Shown piece by piece: positions 16,639-23,322 of a DNA stretch of 32,300 nt. Positions within the stretch are counted from its first letter, which is position 1. Every line of letters starts with the position of its first letter. The translations under genes and the position numbers were made by a program. The notes beneath the pieces were generated by a model. It searched no databases. It was not told the DNA's origin and saw only the letters and a program-made list of their open reading frames with translations. This DNA comes from Paracoccaceae bacterium (lineage in GTDB: Bacteria; Pseudomonadota; Alphaproteobacteria; Rhodobacterales; Rhodobacteraceae): the NCBI GenBank assembly GCA_020628545.1, contig JAHDEX010000049.1:1-32300 (forward strand), written 5' to 3'.

Positions 16639-16923
16639 ATGGCAGATCAATCAACAAACTTAACCGGAGTCGGAGAGGCGGCGAGTACCTACTGGTCCAC
16701 CAACATCCGCATCATCAAAATATGTCTCATCATTTGGGCCCTCGTGTCCTTCGGCTTTGGCATCATTTTCCGCCCGTTGCTTTCGGAAATTCCGGTTGGC
16801 GGAACAGACCTTGGTTTCTGGTTCGCCCAACAGGGGTCGATCCTCGTCTTTCTTGCGCTGATCTTTTTCTACGCGTGGCGGATGAACCAACTCGACCGCG
16901 AACATGGCGTTGATGAGGAGTAG
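16639..16923 (+). CDS. DUF4212 small subunit of sodium/solute symporter
   Basis: A 94-residue inner-membrane protein with two hydrophobic helices (about residues 23-47 and 57-80) and the typical DUF4212 features: STYWSTNIRIIKICL near the start, FRPLL between helices, LGFWFAQQGSI, and a cytosolic MNQLDREHGVDEE end. Members are encoded next to the large VC_2705-type symporter and are regarded as its small subunit. GAGGAGGAG at 16622-16630 precedes ATG 16639. The large subunit begins 5 bases downstream, with its GAGGAG site overlapping this gene's stop. Confidence 0.92.
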   Translation: MADQSTNLTGVGEAASTYWSTNIRIIKICLIIWALVSFGFGIIFRPLLSEIPVGGTDLGFWFAQQGSILVFLALIFFYAWRMNQLDREHGVDEE

Positions 16924-16928
16924 AAGTC

Positions 16929-18716
16929 ATGGATCAGTTTACCCTTAATCTTCTGTTTGTTGGCGCATCCTTCGCGCTCTACATCGGGATTGCGGTGTGG
17001 GCCCGTGCGGGGTCGACATCAGAATTCTATGCTGCTGGTCGCGGCGTTCACCCTGTCACCAACGGGATGGCCACGGCGGCTGACTGGATGTCAGCGGCTT
17101 CGTTCATCTCCATGGCGGGTCTGATTGCTTTTACTGGCTACGACAACTCGTCTTTCCTGATGGGTTGGACCGGTGGGTATGTACTCCTGGCACTGCTGCT
17201 GGCCCCTTACCTGCGCAAGTTCGGCAAGTTCACGGTGTCCGAATTTATCGGTGATCGTTTCTACTCCAAAACTGCGCGTCTGGTAGCGGTGATTTGTTTG
17301 CTGACCGCATCGATCACTTACGTGATCGGACAAATGCAGGGTGTCGGGATCGCATTCGGTCGGTTCCTTGAAATTGACACGACGTGGGGTCTCTTGATTG
17401 GTGCATGCGTTGTCTTCGCGTATGCGGTTTTTGGCGGCATGAAAGGCGTGACCTACACGCAGGTTGCACAATATTGCGTTCTGATCACCGCCTACACGAT
17501 TCCAGCTGTCTTCATCTCGCTTCAGTTGACCGGCACACCGATCCCAGCACTGGGACTGTTTGGTGAGCATACAGCATCGGGCGAGCCTCTATTGCAGAAG
17601 CTGGATCAAATCGTGCGTGACCTTGGCTTTGCTGAGTATACTGCCGCCCATGGCTCAACCATCAACATGGTGCTGTTCACTCTGTCCCTGATGATCGGTA
17701 CGGCTGGACTGCCTCACGTCATCATGCGGTTCTTTACAGTCCCGAAGGTGTCTGACGCGCGGTGGTCTGCTGGATGGACACTGGTCTTCATCGCACTTCT
17801 CTATCTCACCGCCCCGGCTGTGGGTGCGATGGCACGCCTAAACATCTCTGAATTGATGTGGCCAAATGGCACCGACGGTGCTGCGGTCAGCGTGGAGCAG
17901 ATCGACAATGATCCGGAATACGCGTGGATGGCGACATGGCAGAAAACCGGTCTTCTGGATTGGGAAGACAAGAACGGCGACGGAATGATCCAGTATTACA
18001 ACGACAAGAATGCTGATCTTGCGGCGAAAGCGGAAGCAAACGGTTGGACCGGAAATGAGCTCACCAACTTCAATCGTGACATCCTTGTGCTGGCCAACCC
18101 CGAGATCGCAAGCCTGCCGGGATGGGTGATTGGACTTGTGGCTGCAGGCGGTCTAGCTGCGGCGCTTTCCACAGCAGCTGGCCTGTTGCTGGCGATTTCC
18201 TCGGCGGTCTCCCATGACCTGCTGAAAGGCCAGCTGACACCAAACATGTCTGAGAAGAACGAGTTGCTGGCAGCGCGTATTTCGATGGCAGCAGCAATCG
18301 TGGTTGCAGTGCTCTTGGGTCTGAACCCTCCGGGCTTCGCGGCACAAACGGTGGCATTGGCATTTGGCCTTGCGGCAGCTTCGATCTTCCCGGCGCTGAT
18401 GATGGGGATCTTCTCGACCCGTATCAATAACACGGGCGCTGTCGCTGGCATGCTGGCAGGTCTTGTTGTGACACTTGTCTACATCTTCCTGCACAAGGGC
18501 TGGTTCTTTATCCCTGACACGAACATGTTCACGGATGCGGACCCACTGCTTGGCCCGGTCAAGTCGACATCCTTTGGTGCCATTGGTGCAGCGGTTAACT
18601 TTGCGGTGGCCTACGTTGTCGCTGGCATGACCAAGGAAACTCCCCAGCACATCAAGGACCTTGTTGCAAGCGTGCGCATCCCACGTGGTGCGGGTGCTGC
18701 AGTGGACGGTCACTAA
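16929..18716 (+). CDS. Cation/acetate symporter large subunit (ActP-like, VC_2705 subfamily)
   Basis: A 595-residue sodium:solute symporter with about 13 hydrophobic helices. Family stretches: AGRGVHPVTNGMATAADWMSAASF near the N-terminus (Na+ site region), GLIAFTGYDNSSFLMGWTGGYVLL, IGTAGLPHVIMRFFTVP, and GLAAALSTAAGLLLAISSAVSHDLL. A hydrophilic insert at about residues 305-385 contains an EF-hand-like loop from D347 to N358 (DKNGDGMIQYYN). Placement between acs/adk and the DUF294 gene makes acetate, or another short monocarboxylate, the likely substrate. A strong hairpin follows the stop at 18721-18747. Confidence 0.92.
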   Translation: MDQFTLNLLFVGASFALYIGIAVWARAGSTSEFYAAGRGVHPVTNGMATAADWMSAASFISMAGLIAFTGYDNSSFLMGWTGGYVLLALLLAPYLRKFGKFTVSEFIGDRFYSKTARLVAVICLLTASITYVIGQMQGVGIAFGRFLEIDTTWGLLIGACVVFAYAVFGGMKGVTYTQVAQYCVLITAYTIPAVFISLQLTGTPIPALGLFGEHTASGEPLLQKLDQIVRDLGFAEYTAAHGSTINMVLFTLSLMIGTAGLPHVIMRFFTVPKVSDARWSAGWTLVFIALLYLTAPAVGAMARLNISELMWPNGTDGAAVSVEQIDNDPEYAWMATWQKTGLLDWEDKNGDGMIQYYNDKNADLAAKAEANGWTGNELTNFNRDILVLANPEIASLPGWVIGLVAAGGLAAALSTAAGLLLAISSAVSHDLLKGQLTPNMSEKNELLAARISMAAAIVVAVLLGLNPPGFAAQTVALAFGLAAASIFPALMMGIFSTRINNTGAVAGMLAGLVVTLVYIFLHKGWFFIPDTNMFTDADPLLGPVKSTSFGAIGAAVNFAVAYVVAGMTKETPQHIKDLVASVRIPRGAGAAVDGH

Positions 18717-18720
18717 GTCT

Positions 18721-18747
18721 TGGCGGCGGGGTGACGCCTCGCCGCCA
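18721..18747 (+). promoter_or_regulatory. Intercistronic hairpin after the symporter gene
   Basis: TGGCGGCG (18721-18728) pairs perfectly with CGCCGCCA (18740-18747), extended inward by three pairs including one G-T, around a TGACG loop: 11 base pairs directly after the symporter stop. There is no T tract, so it is not a classic terminator. It could protect the upstream mRNA from 3' decay or reduce expression of the three downstream genes. Confidence 0.55.
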
Positions 18748-18802
18748 GGTCAATCCTGCCGGATATCACGTTAGCAGGACATTTCTTTTCTGGGATCGGA
18801 CC

Positions 18803-20623
18803 ATGGCGCTTCCTTCTGAATTGACCCATTTTCTGGCTTCCGTTCATCCCTATGACTGCCTGAGCGAACCGGCACTTCAGCATTTGGCGGAGGAGAGCGA
18901 AGCCAGAGAGTATGCTAAAGGCGATCCGGTATTCCTAGTTGGTGAAGAGGTGACCGGTCTCTTTGTCATCAACGAAGGCGAAGTTGAGGTTACCGACGAA
19001 GCCCAAATTCAACTCTCTCTGCTCGGGCCGCGAAACTCATTTGGGGAGCGCGCGTTGCTGCGCGGTGACGTATCCCAACGGACGGCTCGCGTAATACAAA
19101 AGCTGCGAACCATAGTTATTCCGGCATCTGTCTTTCACAGTTTGATTGAAGATCATCGACCGGTACGTCGGTTCTTTGATCGTCGTCGGTCGCCGCGGTC
19201 GCAAGCGACAGGGATTGCGAACTTACCCGTTTCAGCGGTGATGACGCAGGATCCAGTGGCTTGTGGTAGCGATACGCCGATCCGAGACGCAGCCATGGTG
19301 ATGGCTGAGAGGCGCATCTCATCTGTCTGCGTTGTCGATGCCGACGACTTGAGCGGCATTTTGACTTTGCGCGATATGAACCGTCAGGTGGTGGCAGACG
19401 GCCATCCGGCGACGGATGCGATCAGCGCGATCATGACCCCCACACCGCTCGCGCTCGGGCCCGACGCCGTGGTGACAGACGTGTTGCATTTGATGGTCGA
19501 AAAGCAAATCGGTCACGTGCCGATTGTGTCGGACGGCCAATTGCTTGGGATTGTCACGCAGACAGATCTGACGAAGGCGCAGGCGATGATGTCCGCTGAT
19601 ATTGTGGGCCGCGTGGCGCGGGCGCGCAATGCAGTTGAGATGGCGCAAGCCACGTCGGACATTCCGCAGCTGCTGGTGCAACTGATCGACAGCGGGAACC
19701 GGCACGATGTCATTACACGGCTGATCACCGATATCGCCGATGCCGCCACCCGGCGTTTCCTCACACTTGCGGAAGCAAAGCTCGGACCACCGCCCGTGCC
19801 GTATCTCTGGATGGCCTGCGGATCGCAGGGTCGGCGAGAGCAATCGGGCGTGTCTGACCAGGACAATTGTCTGATCCTTGCCGATGAAGCGACGGAAAGC
19901 GATCAGGCGTATTTTGAAGCGCTCGCAAAATTTGTAAGCGATGGGTTGGATCAGTGTGGATATTTCTATTGTCCGGGCGACATGATGGCCACCAACCCGC
20001 GATGGCGGCAGCCATTAGCGCAATGGCGCGCGTACTTCATGCAGTGGATTGCGACGCCGAACCCAGAGGCCCGGATGCTCGCTTCCGTGATGTTCGACCT
20101 CAGGCCGATCGGGGGCGATGAAAGTCTCTTCGTTGGATTGCAAGCGGACGTCATGAAAGCTGCATCTCAAAACTCGATTTTTACCGCCCACATGGTGGCC
20201 AACTCGCTCAAACATCATCCACCACTTGGTCTCTTGCGCGGGCTGGCGACCATTCGCTCTGGCGAGCATCGCAATGCGTTGGACCTGAAACACAATGGTA
20301 TTGTGCCTGTGGTCGACCTTGGACGGACTTATGCGCTGACTGGCCAATTGCGCGCCGTGAATACGCGAGCAAGATTGAAGGACGCTATCAGAAGCGGTTG
20401 TCTTTCACAGTCTGGTGGGGCCGACCTGTTGCAAGCTTACGACTTGATTGCGCAAACCCGCCTTAAGCATCAAGCCAATCAGATCCGCGCTGGCAAGAAC
20501 CCCACGAATTTCCTTGATCCGGCGGATCTGTCGGATTTTGAGCGGAGCCATTTGCGCGACGCGTTTGTTGTAGTGAAGACAATGCAAGCTGCGGTTGCGA
20601 CAGGAAAAGGGGCGTTGGGTTAA
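18803..20623 (+). CDS. cNMP-binding / CBS / DUF294 nucleotidyltransferase-like protein
   Basis: A 606-residue soluble multi-domain regulator. In order: cyclic-nucleotide-type fold (about residues 10-125, with GLFVINEGEVEV and NSFGERALL), two CBS domains (about 143-195 and 206-260), a DUF294 nucleotidyltransferase-like domain (about 270-405) with GSQGRREQSGVSDQDN at 340-355 in which D352 and D354 are the expected metal ligands, and a DUF294 C-terminal helical domain (about 440-595). The motif is that of GlnD-type nucleotidyltransferases, so catalysis is possible. CBS pairs commonly bind AMP, ADP or ATP. ATG 18803 was chosen because the family starts at the cNMP fold; 18731 would put the start inside the hairpin. 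The next gene is 3 bases away. Confidence 0.88.
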   Translation: MALPSELTHFLASVHPYDCLSEPALQHLAEESEAREYAKGDPVFLVGEEVTGLFVINEGEVEVTDEAQIQLSLLGPRNSFGERALLRGDVSQRTARVIQKLRTIVIPASVFHSLIEDHRPVRRFFDRRRSPRSQATGIANLPVSAVMTQDPVACGSDTPIRDAAMVMAERRISSVCVVDADDLSGILTLRDMNRQVVADGHPATDAISAIMTPTPLALGPDAVVTDVLHLMVEKQIGHVPIVSDGQLLGIVTQTDLTKAQAMMSADIVGRVARARNAVEMAQATSDIPQLLVQLIDSGNRHDVITRLITDIADAATRRFLTLAEAKLGPPPVPYLWMACGSQGRREQSGVSDQDNCLILADEATESDQAYFEALAKFVSDGLDQCGYFYCPGDMMATNPRWRQPLAQWRAYFMQWIATPNPEARMLASVMFDLRPIGGDESLFVGLQADVMKAASQNSIFTAHMVANSLKHHPPLGLLRGLATIRSGEHRNALDLKHNGIVPVVDLGRTYALTGQLRAVNTRARLKDAIRSGCLSQSGGADLLQAYDLIAQTRLKHQANQIRAGKNPTNFLDPADLSDFERSHLRDAFVVVKTMQAAVATGKGALG

Positions 20624-20626
20624 ACT

Positions 20627-21145
20627 ATGTTTTTGGAACTGGTCGCAACGTTTGTTGCTGGAATTGCCTGCGCCGGGATCGCGATGTTGCTGATCCGGGT
20701 CACGGGCCGGAAATTGCCGCGTTGGCTTACTCCTGTGGCGGCAGGTGCGGGCATGCTCGCCGTCACAATTTCGAATGAATACACGTGGTTTGACCGAACC
20801 GCCGCCCAGCTTCCGGATGGCTTAGAGATTGCATTGACAGTCGAAGAGGAAAGCTGGGTACGCCCGTGGACCCAAATCTGGTCCTTCACCAAACGCTTTG
20901 TTGCCGTGGATCAGGCGACCATTCGCAAGCACGAGGCGCAGCCGGATCAGAGGCTTGTTGATCTCTACTTCTTCGGCCGGTGGTCGCCGGTCAATCAGGC
21001 ACCAATGCTTTTCGACTGCCTTAACAACCGCTCTGCGCTTCTGATTGATGGGGCGGAGTTTGCCGATGACGGGAGCTTGCGGGGCGGCACGTGGACTGCG
21101 CTTTCGCAGGAAGATGCGATTTTGCAGATGGCGTGCGAGGCATAG
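20627..21145 (+). CDS. Small membrane protein of unknown function in the acetate operon
   Basis: A 172-residue protein that I cannot place in a named family. Two N-terminal hydrophobic helices (about residues 4-24 and 33-49) are followed by a soluble part with SNEYTWFDRTAAQLP, WVRPWTQIWSFTKRFVAVD (Trp-rich, about 77-95) and DLYFFGRWSPV. By helix orientation the soluble part should face one side of the membrane as a single domain of about 120 residues. It begins 3 bases after the DUF294 gene and ends 4 bases before the exonuclease gene, so it is surely co-expressed with both. Confidence 0.75.
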   Translation: MFLELVATFVAGIACAGIAMLLIRVTGRKLPRWLTPVAAGAGMLAVTISNEYTWFDRTAAQLPDGLEIALTVEEESWVRPWTQIWSFTKRFVAVDQATIRKHEAQPDQRLVDLYFFGRWSPVNQAPMLFDCLNNRSALLIDGAEFADDGSLRGGTWTALSQEDAILQMACEA

Positions 21146-21149
21146 AGCC

Positions 21150-22550
21150 ATGTCGCAGCTAAGCCTTCGCTTGCGGGTGTTTCTCTTTTTCGCCCTCCTT
21201 GCATTTGGTGCGCTTTTTCTTGCTGCCGCCAGCCTTGGTCTGGGTTGGTCACGGGCAGAGCCAGCCTTGCCACCGGCGCCATTTGTCACAGCCTTTGTGG
21301 CCTTTGCCATCTTCAACACTGGCCTATTGCTGCTTGTTTGGCTGCTATTCGACGAAAACGTTGCAAAGCCGATCAACCGTCTTTCAGCTGATCTGCGCAT
21401 ACGCGTTCATGCGGAGGTTCGAGGGGGACTTGATACCGTCGCAGCCCGCTATCTTGGTGATCTCGCTCCTGCTGCTGCTGCATTGACAGAAAGGGCCGAG
21501 ACATTCGTGCATGACACGGCGACCCATGTCGCCCGCGAGACCGAGCGGCTGAGTGCAGAGCATGCGCGCCTGACGGCACTTCTCACCGAAAGCCCTATTG
21601 CGACCATCTTGGTTAATCCCGCGCACGAAATTGTTCTCTATGACGCGCAAGCTGCAGCAGTGTTGTCTTCTGTGGCGGTTCCGCGTCTTTCAGCGCCACT
21701 CTGGGACTACTTCGAACGGGATTCTCTGGCGGACGTTTTCAGTAGAACGGGCATTAGCGAAAAGAACTCTGACTTGCGTCCGATTGGGTCTGATGCGTCT
21801 CTCAACGTGCGAGTCAGAGAACTTGAAGATAGCGGTTACATCCTCTTTTTCGATCCGCCTGAAAAGCAACTGGACACGGTCGCGCCAAGACCGCTCATTT
21901 TTGATTTCGACCTGATTACGTCTCAACAGTCTGGCGCGCAGATGGTGCGGCCCCTCTCCCAACTCTGTTATGTCGTCCTTGATCTTGAAACCACTGGTCT
22001 GTCTGTCGAGACCGACGCCATTGTTCAACTCGCCGCGGTCAGGGTCCTGAACAATGCGATTGTGCCTGGTGAAGAGGTGTCCACCTACGTTGATCCCGGG
22101 CGCTCAATTCCGCCGGCATCGACGCGAATACATCATGTCAGCGACTCCGATGTGGTGGATGCCCCCACGATTGCAGTCGCGGGTCAGCGCCTTCATCACT
22201 TCGCAAGTGACTCAGTTTTGGTCGCGCACAACGCACCCTTTGATATCGGCCTTCTCAGACGTCATGAGGAAGAAATCGGGGTCGTCTGGGACCATGTGGT
22301 TATTGATACCGTTCTGCTGTCATCCTTGGTTTTTGGCACGACGGAACAGCATTCACTTGATGCATTGTGCGATAGACTTTCGATAAAGATCGCGCCCGAG
22401 GATCGGCACACCGCGCTCGGCGATGCAAAGGCGACAGCGGAGGCGTTGGTACGTCTGATGCGGATGCTTGAAGGGAAGGGGTTTCAGACGCTTGCGGACC
22501 TTCAGCCCGCGTTAGAGCGGGAGGCGCGACGTCTGTATGCTGCCACGTGA
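21150..22550 (+). CDS. Membrane-anchored PAS-domain DEDDh 3'-5' exonuclease
   Basis: A 466-residue protein. Two transmembrane helices (about residues 8-30 and 44-67), a helical HAMP-like linker (about 70-140), a PAS-like domain (about 141-235, LTESPIATILVNPAHEIVLYD broken here as LTESPIATILVN then PAHEIVLYD), and a C-terminal DnaQ/polymerase III epsilon-type exonuclease (about 272-440). All DEDDh residues are present: D278 and E280 in LDLETTG, D365 in HNAPFDIGLL, H420 and D425 in HTALGDA. The front half has the layout of a sensor histidine kinase, with the kinase replaced by a nuclease. Start ATG 21150 is 4 bases after the previous stop; an upstream in-frame start would overlap the previous gene. 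It is last in the acetate operon. Confidence 0.88.
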   Translation: MSQLSLRLRVFLFFALLAFGALFLAAASLGLGWSRAEPALPPAPFVTAFVAFAIFNTGLLLLVWLLFDENVAKPINRLSADLRIRVHAEVRGGLDTVAARYLGDLAPAAAALTERAETFVHDTATHVARETERLSAEHARLTALLTESPIATILVNPAHEIVLYDAQAAAVLSSVAVPRLSAPLWDYFERDSLADVFSRTGISEKNSDLRPIGSDASLNVRVRELEDSGYILFFDPPEKQLDTVAPRPLIFDFDLITSQQSGAQMVRPLSQLCYVVLDLETTGLSVETDAIVQLAAVRVLNNAIVPGEEVSTYVDPGRSIPPASTRIHHVSDSDVVDAPTIAVAGQRLHHFASDSVLVAHNAPFDIGLLRRHEEEIGVVWDHVVIDTVLLSSLVFGTTEQHSLDALCDRLSIKIAPEDRHTALGDAKATAEALVRLMRMLEGKGFQTLADLQPALEREARRLYAAT

Positions 22551-22553
22551 TGG

Positions 22554-22718
22554 CTAGCGGAAGTAGTCCCTTTTTCCTGTGCGAAATCCTGCTTTTCGTT
22601 CCTGCTCTGCCCGTACCTTCGCAGCATAGCGCTGATCCATGCGCGCCATCCCGGCAACGAAGAGCAAAATGGCAAGGAACAGGTCAAATATCGTTAGCAA
22701 ATTGATGAGAGTGTGCAT
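22554..22718 (-). CDS. Small single-pass membrane protein (54 aa), unknown
   Basis: The 54-residue protein has one hydrophobic helix (about residues 4-24, LINLLTIFDLFLAILLFVAGM) followed by a basic cytosolic tail with QRYAAKVRAEQERKAGFRTGKR. AGGTGG stands 7 bases upstream of ATG 22718, which supports this start over longer in-frame extensions. Its stop lies 3 bases beyond the convergent exonuclease stop, with no terminator visible between them. No function can be assigned. Confidence 0.55.
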   Translation of the reverse strand: MHTLINLLTIFDLFLAILLFVAGMARMDQRYAAKVRAEQERKAGFRTGKRDYFR

Positions 22719-23048
22719 CACAAAACCACCTGGATGAGCGTTGATTGAAAAAGAAAACAGTGCGTGCGTTGGGATCGTCGCATTTTTTCGCCATTTCTCT
22801 CTTAATGAGCGGGCGTGGTGCTTTGGAGGGCGAGCTAAGCTCTTACGACGAAGCTCATCGGGTGAGCGGTCTGGGCGCTCGTAGTCCCCCATTACTTTGA
22901 TGGTTCCTACGCGAAAAAAACGGGTCTCCGCAGAATATTCCAATCTTAGAGAGCAGCGTGGCGCGAGCTACGCGTACTGTCGCATGAGCCTGATTCGCCG
23001 TCAGCCAAAAGAGCAATTAATCAAATCGTCTCGAACCCGCATAAATAG

Positions 23049-23063
23049 TTAAGGAAGTATTAA
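23049..23063 (+). promoter_or_regulatory. CtrA-type binding site TTAA-N7-TTAA
   Basis: TTAA at 23049-23052, seven bases, TTAA at 23060-23063: an exact match to the alphaproteobacterial CtrA consensus. It lies about 260 bases upstream of the giant RTX gene in an AT-rich segment. The same bases can form a 7-bp hairpin (TAAGGAA with TTTCTTA, 23050-23070). CtrA control is inferred from the motif alone. Confidence 0.45.
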
Positions 23064-23130
23064 TTTCTTACCAAGGTTGTATTTTCAGGCGGATTATGCG
23101 GCGTAAAGCCGAAATGTAGGTCCATTGCTT

Positions 23131-23153
23131 GACCTCCGTGACCGGGCGAGGTC
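23131..23153. promoter_or_regulatory. Inverted repeat GACCTC-N11-GAGGTC near a -35-like hexamer
   Basis: Perfect 6-base arms at 23131-23136 and 23148-23153. TTGACC at 23129-23134 resembles a -35 box, but no good -10 follows at 17-18 bases. It could be a repressor or activator site for the giant gene. The regulator is unknown. Confidence 0.3.
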
Positions 23154-23284
23154 TTGATTCGTCTAATTGTTAAATTCTGAGCTGGGGGGCTCGGATTAAG
23201 GCGTTTGTGCTGTTGCGCATTTTAGACCGTGAATCAGAGCAGGAATTCTTCGTTACCTGAGCCTCTCAAATCTTCAAAAACATG

Positions 23285-23297
23285 CGCCCTAAGGGCG
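23285..23297 (+). promoter_or_regulatory. GC-rich mini-hairpin in the leader of the giant gene
   Basis: CGCCC, loop TAA, GGGCG, about 25 bases upstream of the ATG and just before the GGGGGA ribosome-binding site. A five-pair GC stem next to the ribosome-binding site may affect translation. It is too short for strong claims. Confidence 0.3.
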
Positions 23298-23322
23298 ATG
23301 TGACGAGTGTTTGGGGGACTAA

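Larger units (their letters stand above)
22719..23322. other. 604-base intergenic region upstream of the giant RTX protein
   Basis: I see no supported gene. It holds an exact CtrA-type site (23049-23063), an inverted repeat GACCTC-N11-GAGGTC (23131-23153) that overlaps a TTGACC -35-like hexamer at 23129, a GC-rich mini-hairpin in the leader (23285-23297), and the GGGGGA ribosome-binding site of the 23323 gene. The first 300 bases also contain the 5' end and promoter of the small minus-strand protein. The part from about 22990 is more AT-rich than its neighbours. Confidence 0.5.

Noticed and set aside
23177-23194. Hairpin CTGAGC/GCTCGG with a TGGGGG loop as a terminator
   Set aside because: Short stem with a wobble pair and no T tract; there is no upstream same-strand gene to terminate.
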